A program made the translations under genes and the position numbers. Of a stretch of 64,000 nucleotides of DNA, positions 1 through 11,039 are shown one piece after another (the first letter of the stretch is position 1; every line of letters begins with the position of its first letter). This DNA is from Symsagittifera roscoffensis (taxonomy: Eukaryota; Xenacoelomorpha; Acoela; Convolutidae), in contig NC_087062.1 of assembly GCF_963678635.1 (NCBI RefSeq), positions 42,048,395 to 42,112,394 on the forward strand. Reading direction: 5' to 3'. Under the pieces are notes generated by a model, which had not been told where the DNA came from, searched no databases, and saw only the letters and a program-made list of their open reading frames with translations.

Positions 1-3000
1 TACTCTTTACTGACAAACTTGAACAGTTTCTTGAAGATAATAGCACACATTCTGACCCTTTCATTGTATGTGGCGATTTCAATATAAATACACTGCAAGA
101 AAATCAACTCACCATTAATTACCTGAACGCTATAAACTCGAATGGGTTTGAGTATTTTGCATCAGAACCTACTCGTGTATCATTAACAACATCAACTTGT
201 TTAGATCACTTCATCTATCAAAATATTGCAAATCCCAATTCCACGGTGTTAGAACAAGAAACTATATCAGACCACTATCCAATCCTCTTAGATTGGTCAA
301 TAAAGCAATGTAAAAAAGATATATCGATAACATTCCGTGATACATCTTTTCTGAGGAAGGCTTCAAAATGTAGAGAATTTGAAAATGAATTACAGCGTGT
401 GTTAAGTGAACAGGAAGAAATTCTCATGGGTACCGAAGATCCCAGTGAGTCTTTTAATTTATTCAAATGTATCTTTGAAAATGTCCTAGACAAATTCGCT
501 CCGCTAAAGGCAATTTCACCAAGAAGCAAAACTCAGCCACCATGGTTCAACAATGATCTTAAAAATCTGCGAAATAAGCGCAATGCAGCCCATCGAAGAT
601 GGAAAAATAATCCTGAAAATCCAGAAACCCTAGTGAATTTTAAAAAACAAAGACAAAAGTTTGAAAACGCCGTTAAATGCAAGAAAAGAACACATTACAT
701 GAATAAATTTAGACATTGCATTGGAGACTCAAGACAAACATATAAGTTACTCAATGAATTAAATTGTAAGAACTTAGCCCAATCAAATATTCCTGTTCTA
801 GATTCATGCCTTCAAGTCCAAGAAAATCCATCTAATAAAGATATTGCTGACAAATTCAATGATTTCTTCACTAACATTGGAGAGAATTTGAAAAAAGAGT
901 TGCCTAAAATAGATCCACCATGCTTACCCAAATTAAATCACTCCATGTTTCTTTTTAAGGTAACAGAACCAGAAATACACCAAATCATCTCTCAATTGGA
1001 CGATAAATCGACATCTGGGGATGATTACGTCAGTAACTTAATTGTCAAATCTTCTAAAAATGCTGTTGCTCCTTTATTAACAATACTTATTAATGCGTCT
1101 TTTTCTAAAGGTGTTTTCCCTTCCGAACTTCGTAAAGCCAAAATTGTTCCAATCCACAAAGAAAAATCGCGGCGAGATGAAAACAACTATCGGCCAATTT
1201 CTTTACTAATAGTTTGGAGCAAAATCTATGAACGCGCAATGCACAACAGATTATATTCTTACTTTGAAAATTTATCCCTTTTATACAACAAACAATTCGG
1301 CTTTAGAACCAAACATAGTACAATAGATGCAGTAGCTGAATTGACAGAAAATCTAAGAATGAGAAGTCATACAAATGAAATTTATAGTTTTTTCTTGGAT
1401 CTTAGGAAAGCCTTTGATACTCTCGATCATCAAATACTACTAAATAAACTGGAATCTTATGGTATAAGAGGAAATTGTAACCGGTGGTTTCAGACCTACT
1501 TATTTGAACGGACTCAACGAGTTTTAGTAAATGGACAATTCTCTGATTGGAAGAAAATAACATGCGGTGTTCCTCAAGGCTCGATACTGGGACCTTTGCT
1601 TTTCCTAATTTACGTAAATGACCTTCCATCAGCATGCAAATCAGTTGAAGTAACACTGTTTGCAGATGACACCAACCTGACGGCAATTGGTTGCCAAATA
1701 ACTCAAATTAGAGAAGATATTGGCAAGCTGGATCGTTGGCTTCTCGCCAACAAGTTAATAGTTAATAGTGATAAAACAAATCAAATGAATATAAAAAGTG
1801 CTTCCAATTATCGCTTCAAGCTTAATTCTTCTAACATTATACTAAAACCCGTATGCAAATATCTAGGAATTTATATAGATTGTAAGTTATCTTATCAAAC
1901 TCATATTAATAATGTTAAAATGAGACTCGGTAAACAATGTGGTATTATATCAAAACTGAGGCATTACGTGCCGCTTTCACAATTACTAGAATACTACAGA
2001 AGTAATGTTGTTCCTATAATACAATACGGAATTCTGATTTACGGTTGCTGCAGTCGAAGTTCACTGGAGTGTTTATTTCTTTTACAAAAGAAAATAATTA
2101 AATTTATGTTCTTTCGAAAGAAAATGTACTCCTGTAATGACATTTTTCTTAAATACAATTTTCTATCGGTTTTCGAATTGCATGTATACGAATTGCTCAA
2201 ATTTGTTCTGCGCTCAATTAATTCGTTTCATTCAGAGAGTTTCCTTAACAATTTGTTTGTTTTTAATAATCGGCAGAGACAAACAAGAAACTCAAAATAC
2301 AATTTACTATTAGAACCTCTTTGCAAGAAAAGATTTGAACGTTTTTCTATCCGATATCGTGCTTGCAAGCTTTTTAACTTATTGAGACTGCAAAATATAA
2401 TTCCTGAAAATATTGAAAGTTTTTCTGAGACAAAAGTAAAAGTGTTTTACCATAATTTCAAAAATACATTTTTGTTGCAAAACGACGAACTAACAAAACT
2501 TATCTACGATTTGTAGTACTTTTTCCCTTTTTCCTTTTTTCTTTAAAATGATTATCGTTGGTTAAATGCTACCAGGCAACTGCTCTAGCTTCCGATTCTC
2601 GTGCTAAAATATGAAGCTCTAAATCCTTGTAGTTCAGGAGATATGGCCATTTTTACGATTTTTCGAAAAATATTAAACACTTAGTAAAAAAAAAAAAAAA
2701 AAAGAAGAAAAGGAAAGGAGAAGGGGAAAAGAAGAGAAAAAAGAAAAAAATTATTTTTCTTAAAAATTATTTTAAAACTCACCTGCGACCGTGAACCTGG
2801 TTGTCTTAAGTTAAAGTTGATGGGCTCTTTCAGTAACGCCAACAAAAAATCTTAACTTACGGAAGAAAACCTACTTCAAAACTTTTTTTTTTTTTTTTTT
2901 CAAATTTCGTTTTTTTTTTTTTTTCATTAAATATTAGTGTTAAATCTTTATGTTTGAACAACTTAAGGGTAGACCCTGGAGGACCTTTAGGTCCCGTTGT

Positions 3001-3103
3001 CTATCCTCTCTAAGTCGCATCATTTAACTTAAATTATAAATATATTCAATGTTGTATTTAATGCTGACTAGAGAAATAAATTCTTTCTTTCTTTTCTTTA
3101 AGT
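1..3103 (+). mobile_element. Non-LTR retrotransposon (CR1/L2/Jockey-like), 5' end outside the window
   Basis: This comprises the ORF2 above plus a 3' UTR of nearly 600 bp. The UTR holds an A-rich stretch (about 2684-2752), two T-runs (about 2883-2925) and, at the very end, AATAAA followed by a CTTTCTTTCTTTTCTTT tail. Short microsatellite-like 3' tails are typical of the CR1/L2 group. I place the 3' end at about 3103. The left target-site repeat is outside the window, so the insertion boundary cannot be confirmed. Confidence 0.8.
3..2516 (+). CDS. LINE ORF2 protein, partial: endonuclease C-terminus plus reverse transcriptase
   Basis: One frame is open from base 3 to the stop at 2516, about 837 codons, and is truncated only by the window edge. 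The first part is the C-terminal half of an APE-type endonuclease: a GDFN motif at about 75-86 and a SDHYPI motif at about 267-284. The reverse transcriptase follows: YRPISLL, a QFGFR block, FLDLRKAFDTLDH carrying the first catalytic Asp, GVPQGSILGPLLF, and the FADD catalytic box near 1662-1673. A C-terminal domain of about 250 residues ends the protein. Such proteins nick target DNA and reverse-transcribe the element RNA at the nick. The spacing and blocks fit the CR1/L2/Jockey group; the clade is an inference. No stop or frameshift is visible, unlike every other element in the window, so this is a young copy. Confidence 0.93.
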   Translation, partial: LFTDKLEQFLEDNSTHSDPFIVCGDFNINTLQENQLTINYLNAINSNGFEYFASEPTRVSLTTSTCLDHFIYQNIANPNSTVLEQETISDHYPILLDWSIKQCKKDISITFRDTSFLRKASKCREFENELQRVLSEQEEILMGTEDPSESFNLFKCIFENVLDKFAPLKAISPRSKTQPPWFNNDLKNLRNKRNAAHRRWKNNPENPETLVNFKKQRQKFENAVKCKKRTHYMNKFRHCIGDSRQTYKLLNELNCKNLAQSNIPVLDSCLQVQENPSNKDIADKFNDFFTNIGENLKKELPKIDPPCLPKLNHSMFLFKVTEPEIHQIISQLDDKSTSGDDYVSNLIVKSSKNAVAPLLTILINASFSKGVFPSELRKAKIVPIHKEKSRRDENNYRPISLLIVWSKIYERAMHNRLYSYFENLSLLYNKQFGFRTKHSTIDAVAELTENLRMRSHTNEIYSFFLDLRKAFDTLDHQILLNKLESYGIRGNCNRWFQTYLFERTQRVLVNGQFSDWKKITCGVPQGSILGPLLFLIYVNDLPSACKSVEVTLFADDTNLTAIGCQITQIREDIGKLDRWLLANKLIVNSDKTNQMNIKSASNYRFKLNSSNIILKPVCKYLGIYIDCKLSYQTHINNVKMRLGKQCGIISKLRHYVPLSQLLEYYRSNVVPIIQYGILIYGCCSRSSLECLFLLQKKIIKFMFFRKKMYSCNDIFLKYNFLSVFELHVYELLKFVLRSINSFHSESFLNNLFVFNNRQRQTRNSKYNLLLEPLCKKRFERFSIRYRACKLFNLLRLQNIIPENIESFSETKVKVFYHNFKNTFLLQNDELTKLIYDL

Positions 3104-6100
3104 AACAAAGAGCGGTAACTATAGTTCTAGTAGATTTTAAACATGGGAGCTCAGCCTCTCACCAAATCGGATCAGTTTTTTTTTGACACTGAGATTACTT
3201 TTTTGATTTTTTAAGAATCTGAATCACGGCTGATAGTTCTTCAACTGATTATCACTTTTGACTCCGTACGAGCTTTCCTTGAGGTAAAAAAACAGACTCT
3301 AATCCGCAGATCGTTTCCACTCTTCGAAAGTAGTCGGAATAATAAAGCTGAAATTTCATGAACGAAGATTACAACTAATGATTAGTTCACACTTACCAGT
3401 CAAGCAAAAGTTGTCTAAAAATGTAAAATGAATATAAAATTTGCCATTTGAATTTCCTTCAGAATTTATTAGTCGTCAAATGATTAAATGATTTCAGCTG
3501 TTAAAAACTAGGTGTTAACTTATACCCAAAAAGCGTTATAGCAAAATAAGTTCAATTCAATTGAAAAAGAAGTTCTGTAAGAACGACGCAGACTTCTCAT
3601 AAACAAGTCGAAATAAAAAAAAAAACAAGTAACAAACCTGATTCAGATCAAAAACATATTATGCTTGCTCATTAGAATTTATATCAGTTTGGACATCGAA
3701 AGGATTCAAATTAGTACGATTTATCCAGGAGGAGAAAAAGCCAACATACGACCTGTTCGGCTCTTTACTAAAAACCGCTGTTGCGCCCCTGGATAAAAAT
3801 TACATGAAGTTTTTGGAGTTTGATTTTTCTAGGCAGGGTAATGTTGTCTGACCCCTAAGCAACAAGCATGGATCATAGTAGGCTTCGAACCTTTAGGTTG
3901 AGAAGCGGATACGACCGCTCGCCAAATTACACCTATATAAGTCTATAGGGTTTAGTTGTTGGTAGCGTAGCCCACTCTTACATCAATGCTGTTTAAATGT
4001 TTCTTGCCGTGTGGTGTGGTGGCGTACCTTTGTTGTTGTGTTGAATAAAAAAACATTATTGATTATATACTGAGTGAGTTAGATTGGTTCAAAAATGGTA
4101 CCTGCCGACGTTGGTTTGATTGTTGAAATCACTTTTTGATACTGCTGAAAAATAACAGATGCAGCTAAATTGGGATGTAAACTAAACCCCCTAGCTAATC
4201 ATTTGAAACAATCATTGTTTTTTAAACCAATTCATCAATTTAGTTTCAGTTAATTAAACCTGTCAGTTGGTATAGCTCATGGTGCAGCCAGCAGTTTCAG
4301 TCTAAGATGTTTGAAATGAGCATATAGGGGTACAAATATTCCGGCCTCAACAAACTCTAGAACTAATTTTTATGTGGAAAACCTGGATAATTCTTTTAAG
4401 TGTCGTCAGCTCGAGGGGGATATCATTGTGTCAACACTGGGATCTCATCCTTCTTTTAAAAAAAGAGGTATTACGCAACTTAGATCTGCCCCCGGGAAAG
4501 GAAGGTGATTTGGAAACACCAACATAAGGAGCAAACTTTTTCGATGGAATCAGGTGCGGATCTAAGATTTTCTCGAGGGGAGAGGTGGCGGATTTTCAAA
4601 ATGTTTTTGAAATTTTGTTTTTGAAAGAGGCCAAAAAGGCGTTTTTAGGCACTTTTTGGAAGTTTTTACGAAAAAGTTGCTCCTCCCTTAAAATAAGTAC
4701 TTATTGGCGCCGTAGGCGCCTTTAGAACAATTTTAGGGTCAGTCAGCCACAAATGGATATCTCAAATTATTTCAAAGGGGGATCCTTTGGGTCGGCAGGG
4801 AGTCGAATCCCTAAGGAAAAGGGGTGTCCGCCCCTGGATAGAATAAAGAAAAAAAATTCAAGGAAGCCAGTATCGAAAGAACGGTCCAAAAACTGTTCCA
4901 AATGACCATTTTTTAAAGCAGATTAGAAAGTAAAGTCTCGTTTTTGCCCACATTCGAATCGAACTCATAATTTTTCTATTTTAGCAAACTTCAAAATCTG
5001 TGCGAGTTGCTTTTCAGGAAGAAACGAGGAAAATAACTATATCGTTGCAAGGACGTTTTTATAAAATTCATCCAATCAGACCATTGAGTCTGAAACCTTT
5101 CTTCCTTCCAATAAACAACCAGGCAGCGCAATGCGGATGAACAGTGGCTATACAAAGAAGCCAGTCAGGACATATTTCAAGCGAAAAAGAAACTTGAAGA
5201 TACTCTGTGTCAGCAATTCCAGTCAAACTCTTCTTCAGGCCAGACGAATTCTAGGTCCTTTCACATTAAACGAAAACTATACCTGTCAGTTCAGCGAAAA
5301 CTCATAGTTAAAAATCGATAGTATGGCGCAAAGAATGCGAAATTAAAACAAGAATAGCCAGTTACTGTGCAAGTAGCACAGAATGTTCCGAGCATAGTCT
5401 TCTCAAAAATAATACAAAACAGTTTTTTCAAATTGGTGTCTTTTTCGGCATGGTGTGATAAAAGGATCCGAACGAAAAACTAGAGATAAGTCATCTTCGA
5501 TAGTCATATTAAAATAAGCGAACTGAAAAACAACTTTTTCAGAAAAAGTCTAGAAAAACGAAAAAAAATCAAAGAAAAAAAAACAAAAACTCGTTCAATA
5601 TTTTTGCAGTTTTTCTAAATTTTTGAAGTTTTTGAGTCCAAAAGGCGCTAAAACACACAAAAAAACTAACGTTACTCAAGTAAACTAAATTTTTACGTTT
5701 TAAGTTAAACTATTGTAAGCATTTAAGCCATTAAAATAACTATTAATATTATTATAAACACTTCTCATACAAAAGTATGAAGGGAGTGATCCCTTTAAAA
5801 CAAAAGTTCGGAAAGTTTCGGATTGGTTTCGGATTGGAGTTGCGACATTTGGTGCATAAGCAGGCAATTCTCCATGAACACACGATATCTGAATTATACC
5901 GAGTTTCAAACTGACAAGAGTTTGATAAGATTTCTTTTAAGACCATCTGGGTCAGGGAAGTTGATGGACGGTGGTAGGACGGTACTATTGTAAGCCTGCT
6001 CGCTCGCTTTTTTCGCTCGAATTCAGACGAAAAAGCGAGGATTTCAAACCGGTTTTTCGAGACACTGGTAAAGTTTTTCTGAAACTTTTTTAAGTCGTTA

Positions 6101-6999
6101 GAATGTAAAAGCTTTAATATGATATACCTTTCAACACTCTCTGATGATTATTTGTGGTAGCTGATTTTGCGTGGAAAACAAAAAAAAAACGAAAAAAAAA
6201 ACCTAAACACACCGGAATACAAATTGCTCCTAATTTTTCAAATGGTCGGAACAGTAAAAAACTAACCCCCAAACAAATCATCCAAAGAGCCAAAAGCTAA
6301 TTATTTCTGCGGCAATGATTTTTCAAAATTTCAAAAAAGAAAACGTGCCCGGCCAGGAACGTTTCGCGAGAAAATCACCCATTGGTTGCTCAAAAAAAAA
6401 TCACCCATCGAGTCAAAATATTCGTTTCTCTAGATTAATTAGTGTCCTCTTCCTCTTGATAAAAAATTTGAAAAAAAACTCACATTATTGAAAATAATTA
6501 TGAAGCCGCAAATATAGTTTAAAAAACTTGGTCGGACGCCTGTATATCAAACAATTTTTAATCAAAAAAAGAAATTGGAAGCCAAACAATATAGAAACAG
6601 TCTCGAAACGTTCCAAAAGCCGTCTGTCTTTTTTGTGGCTGCTAAAACTTTGAAATATCAGCAAACATCCAAATTTGATGCTAAAACAGAAATTCCTTGG
6701 TTAAAAAAACTCGAGATGTTTGGTTTCTGAAAAAAACAATATGCACAGTTTCCGGAGTATCAGCAAAATTATCAAAACAATGACTGTTAATTAATCGTAT
6801 TTAATTGATTTTTACCTTTTTTTCTGCTTTCATTCATCTTACAAACTTTTAAGAATGACAAAAATGAACTAAAATTAGCAAAAACAATTATAAAAACTCT
6901 GACCCTGAAAAAATTCTTTTCGCCTAAGTGAATATTTGATTAAACAAACGTTTAGTTCCAAGAGCCTTTCGCGTAATTGGAAGGAGTTAAAAATATAAA
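3104..6999. other. Non-coding, AT-rich interval without a recognisable gene
   Basis: Only short open frames occur and none resembles a known protein. The stretch has many A- and T-runs. Two segments share the phrase CGCCCCTGGATA (about 3784 and 4829), which suggests old interspersed repeats. A short perfect palindrome GGCGCCGTAGGCGCC lies near 4707. A candidate SINE is listed separately. I see nothing else in it. Confidence 0.6.
3840..3945 (-). repeat. Candidate tRNA-derived SINE head (minus strand)
   Basis: Read on the minus strand, the stretch has an A-box-like TTGGCGAGCGG (plus coordinates 3915-3925) and, 34 bp later, a near-consensus B box GGTTCGAAGCC (3881-3891). These are the internal RNA polymerase III promoter elements of tRNA genes and tRNA-derived SINEs. 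The spacing is shorter than in a real tRNA and the acceptor stem does not pair convincingly, so this is not a functional tRNA gene. The assignment rests on the two boxes only. Confidence 0.35.
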
Positions 7000-7101
7000 C
7001 ACAACCTCAAAGTTTAGTGCATGCTGTTTAGGAAGGCTTAGGAAAGGGTTTCTTTCTTCCTTTAGCCCATGTTGGGTGGGTTCAGCTCATCCGTCTCCAG
7101 G

Positions 7102-7485
7102 CTAAAGAAATTTGCTACTTCGACCGGCTTTAACCACTAAGCGGGCGAGGTCGGTATTTAAAAGCCGACTGTAACCCGACCGAAGAGTGGAAAACTTAAA
7201 GCGAGTGGTTCTGGGAAAAGACTGCTCTGAAGGGTCGATGCTAGGAGGTGGAATACAAATTAGTTTTGAGGGAGGGGTTTCTGATAGGAACTTGGTTACT
7301 AAATTTGTATGGTTTTGTTTTAAAAGCGGCTTGTAGTAGTTAAAAACAAAAATGGAAACTTCTTCTGAGTCGTTAAGATTTAGCGGCGGGTTTAGGTCGA
7401 TTAAGAGGAAAACTGTGACGTTTTTCAGATCACTTAAAATGGTTTTTCGCAATTGACGAGGTGGTTTGGGGTAAGAGTGATACAA
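7102..7485 (-). pseudogene. C-terminal tail of the Jockey-type LINE protein
   Basis: The 127-residue minus-strand frame contains RTTRFKFSTLRSGYSRLLN near its C-terminus. It matches the conserved LRSGxxxxLN signature found after the RT domain in many Jockey-superfamily elements. It sits in the expected place downstream of the RT remnant. The rest of the frame has no assigned function. Confidence 0.6.
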
Positions 7486-7939
7486 ATGATTTGGGTGATG
7501 TAAACGATATGTTAAAATTCAAAACTGAGAAATTAAAAGGGAGTAATGGTTTTTAACGTTTAGGATTTCGACTTCACTGTGCAGGTGGGCAGTGGAGCTC
7601 ATTAGAGTTAAACCAGTGATCACACGGAGGGCTTGATTTTGAGTGGCCTGCAGGTGTTTAATGGAAATTTTGCTGGCGGCATGCGCCCAGGCCGGGGATG
7701 CATAATCTAAAATAGGGCGAAATAAAACTTTGTAGGTTAAAAGTAGGGTCTCTTTAGACTTAACCCAAAAGGAACCTGCTAACTCCTTCAGGACTCCTAT
7801 CCTGCATCGAGCCTTCTCCTCAGCAGATCCCTTGCAGTTAGCTACAAAGCATAGACTCGGGTCAAAAGAAACCCTAGAATGTTTGAATTTTTAATAAGAG
7901 GTAGAGGCTCGTTGTTTAAAAAGACTGTTGGCGTTTTGT

Positions 7940-9258
7940 TAAAATCTTTGTTTTAGGATGAATGCAAGGTAACTGATCCGTTAGAAGACGTGAAAGTTAG
8001 CTTCCGGGAGGTGAAAAATACAAAAGATGATGCAGAAAACCATTTAGTGAGCGTGACACTGTCTCGATGTCGGGACTTTGGGCAAAAAGGTGAAAGTCAC
8101 CAGCGTATGAGGTGAGACGAACATTTTCGGGGGGCGGAGGCGCGTCATTCACGTAAAAAGTAAAAAGGGTCGGTGATAGTACTGAGCCCTGGGGAACACC
8201 TCAGTGAACAATTTTATGGGGGATCCTCGGTTGTTGAAAATGGTGGTAGCTTGTCGGCCACATAAATGATTGTTCAGCCAACGAACTATGCCTCTTGGCA
8301 GCGGTATGTCATGAATGAGTTCTACTAGTGTTCTATGACATACCATATCAAATGCCTTGAAAAGATCAAATGTGGCGAGGACAGTACGCAAGGTAGGGTG
8401 GTTTTGGTTAAAACCATCAGTGATAAAAAAAGTCAATGCGGTTGTGGTGGAGTGAAAAGGGCGGAAAACGTTTTGGTGTGTGGCCTATGGAAGGTGCTTT
8501 GTTAAAAAGGAGTGGATTAGCCTCTCTGAAACTTTGACAGCGGGGCACAGTAGTGAAACAGGCCTCTATGAAGTGGAGATTTTATGGTCCTTTTCAGGTT
8601 TGGGAAAGGAGATTATTTTGGAGTTTTTCCACAATTGGGGGATATATTTGCAGAAAGTTACACAAATGAGTCAAGTAATCAAGTGCAAGCGGTCCGAGGT
8701 GTTTGAGGTGGACATTGCAAAGGCCATCCGGATCGAGTGCTCTAGAGGGTTTGCTCTCTGCAATGGCTTGTTTAGTTTGTTGGGGAAAAAGTTGGGTTAT
8801 CAGAAAGAGAAAGTTTGGAAATTTGCGTTTTGTTTTCCTGAAACTTTGTCGGAGGTATGAATTCTAGCATTGGTAAATTGCTTATGGAATGCTTTTGCTA
8901 TGTCAGTATCGGAGGTTATGGTTTTAGAGCCAAAATTCATGGGGTGCCTCCCTAACACAGACCTGGATCCGTTTACGGAGCGTACTACTTTCCGGAACTT
9001 TCTGGCACCAAGGCGGTAATCACAGATCTGGAGCAATTTAAGTAATTTATTTCTCTTTTCTTTTGGTGTCGGATTCAGGAGTTGGCAGTTAAGTTGTGAA
9101 CTTGTGTAACAATAGTGCTGTGTGGTTTCCATGGGCTGATTGTTTTTGTAGCGGCCGCGGTCTCTTTCAGCAGCAAGAATAAATGACTCCGGAGAAAGAG
9201 ACCGGGTAAAATGGCGGTGACGCTCGGCGCGGATGGGGTGGCGTGCTGTTCTGAGCAC
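7940..9258 (-). pseudogene. Jockey-type LINE reverse transcriptase, frameshifted
   Basis: The linker after the endonuclease is open from 9258 to 8800. The RT core follows in several frames: a PDG block near 8740, WKNSKIISFPKPEKD near 8630, RPVSLL after an internal stop, then FDLFKAFDMV near 8360. A one-base loss near 8200 shifts the frame just before GVPQGSVLSP. The catalytic box reads SYAGD (8096-8107), where the family has YADD, so one of the two metal-binding aspartates is changed to glycine. The enzyme cannot be active as read. Confidence 0.75.
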
Positions 9259-9379
9259 CAGATCCCTGAAAAAAAAATTTCCGGCCGCAACTGAAGGCGG
9301 ATTTCCCGAAACGAGGATACCCGCCTCAATCTTCTCTGTAAATTGCCGCCAATCAGCCCTGAGGAAATGTATGTATGTC

Positions 9380-10083
9380 TTTTCCGGAGAAAAGTATATG
9401 TCGTTATTGAGGGGTAATTCAATAAGTATGGGAAGTTGGTCGGAGCCAAGGGTTTTGATAGGGTTCCAGTATGCAGTAAGTAAATGGGACTGCGATGCAA
9501 GGGAAAAATCAGGCGAGGAATGTTGTGCATCAGTAATAAAAGGTACTCTTTTTTGGTTATTGTCATTTAAGGGTGCAAAACTGGGTTCGGTTATTTCATT
9601 GGAGAGTACTTGACCTCGTTGGTCCTCTTCGATATTCGAAATCCAGAGGGACGAAGGAGCAATGGCGTCCCCCAGTACCAGATCATCACCAGGAACCAGG
9701 GGATCAGAGAGAGATGCGGTATAACCGGGAAGACAACTAGTTCGGGGGAACGGGTATCTGAAAAATACTTAAACGAAGTTTCAACGAACTGGCTACTACA
9801 GAGATACTCATAGCCTCTAGCGTATTGTCGGTATTTAAAGTAAGTTCTTCGTACTGTATTGACTCGTGGATAGCAATGAGGAGGCCACCACCCTCTTTGT
9901 TTTTGTCTTTACGGATGAGTGAGTATAAAAGCCCTTTGGAGGGGTGACTACTTTGTTTTCTTAACTTGGTTTCCCGGAAAAGGGCAATATGGATTTGATT
10001 CTGGGCTAGGAAAGCTGCAATTTCGAGTACTTTCCCAGATATTCCATTTAAGTTAAATTGTAGTAGTCTTAGGGTGCCTTAAG
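9380..10083 (-). pseudogene. Jockey-type LINE endonuclease domain, broken
   Basis: In minus-strand reading the domain starts near 10080 with LLQFNLNGI, the Asn block of APE-type endonucleases. It continues with ALFRETKL (Glu block), then LGD followed by APSSLW near 9660 (the GDFN block, degraded to GDAI), and ends with SDQLPILI near 9430 (the SDH block, with His replaced by Gln). Frame changes are needed between these blocks. In active elements this domain nicks the target DNA. Two of the conserved blocks have lost key residues, so the copy is inactive. Confidence 0.7.
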
Positions 10084-10204
10084 TCAGTTGAGGAAAGGGT
10101 GCCTTTTAGGAAAAGGTCTGTTAATCTATAGTTTTATACTGTCATGTTTATATATTTCAGGTTGGGTTTATGTAATTCAAATTCCTTTTATAGAAGTTTT
10201 CACA

Positions 10205-10215
10205 TGGTAGCAGAG
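10205..10215 (+). promoter_or_regulatory. Primer-binding site matching initiator tRNA-Met
   Basis: TGGTAGCAGAG is complementary to the 3' end of animal initiator tRNA-Met (ending CTCTGCTACCA) and directly follows a CACA dinucleotide pair, as expected at the LTR/PBS junction. Copia elements characteristically use initiator tRNA-Met as the primer. This also argues for a metazoan genome. Confidence 0.7.
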
Positions 10216-10986
10216 AAGATTTCATTTGTAATGCCAGAGTCTTTATCACAAGCGTCCTCCATGCAAGGATCGTCATCATGCAGAGCCTCCCCATCTATTT
10301 GACAAGGAACTAGTTTTGAGAATTGGAAGAGTGAATTGAATCTTTGGAAGATTCTAACTGATGTTACTACGAGCCAGCAAGCTCCCACTATTATACTCCA
10401 ATCGTGAATAATGAGAATGGAGTTGCAACTTTGCTCGACCAACACACGAACTTTGATAAAGATTCCGTGGATCTGGAGTACAAAGCATACACAAATTTTG
10501 CTCAGCTAAAGCGAACTGGAGGTCAGAGCATAAGTGACTATCTCGCTGAATTTGAAACTAAGTACCAAACTGTTGAAACTCTTGGAATGAAGCTGTTAAA
10601 ACCAGTTCAAGCTTGTAAATTATTACATGGTGCTGGTCTGTCTGTAATTGAAAGACAGATGGTACTAGCGGCAACACATACTGCGACAAACTGGCACAGA
10701 TATTGTCGAGATAAAGTCTAAACCAATTTTCAAAGCTGGGACTGTGGAAACAACAGGCGAAAGCGACCAGGAGACGATGTTGCTTATTGGGGGAACGCCA
10801 AACGATTTGAGTCACTATACACGAGCTCCATATCGTGGCAGAAGACCATATCGAGGGCCCATAAGAGAAACAAATCGGAAAAACATGTATGGCAGAACAC
10901 AAACTTGCTCGCATTTTAAATCAGTGAATCGCTTTTTTGAAGACTGTCAAGATCGTGAAATTTCGAATGAAACAAATAAAACGTAA
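10206..10986 (+). pseudogene. Copia-type Gag remnant with a degraded zinc knuckle
   Basis: An ATG overlaps the primer site. Frames then change: SFENWKSELNLWKILTD near 10315 is the N-terminal copia Gag signature. The frame from 10404 to 10721 carries AYTNFAQLKRTGGQSISDYL and ACKLLHGAGLSVIERQM, the conserved middle of copia-type Gag. The frame 10744-10986 ends in an Arg/Gly-rich stretch and CSHFKSVNRFFEDC, where one zinc-knuckle Cys and the His are altered. Gag would build the virus-like particle. At least two frameshifts make it non-functional. Confidence 0.7.
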
Positions 10987-11039
10987 CAAGATGACATTTT
11001 TCTCACATTTGCAAGTTTTTCTGATCAACTTATTGAAGA

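Larger units (their letters stand above)
7000..10085 (-). mobile_element. Decayed Jockey-type LINE on the minus strand
   Basis: Three successive remnants in the same order and orientation (endonuclease, reverse transcriptase, C-terminal tail) show one element read from about 10085 down to about 7000. The frame is broken by several indels and stops. Open frames on the plus strand between 8480 and 9813 are antisense shadows. No ORF1 or 5' UTR is recognisable upstream; the element seems truncated at the start of its endonuclease, a common result of incomplete reverse transcription. Confidence 0.75.

Noticed and set aside
3870-3935. Functional tRNA gene
   Set aside because: A and B boxes are too close and no acceptor or anticodon stem pairs properly.
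8480-9813. Plus-strand frames of 67-126 codons
   Set aside because: Antisense shadows of the decayed minus-strand LINE, whose RT and endonuclease motifs are recognisable.
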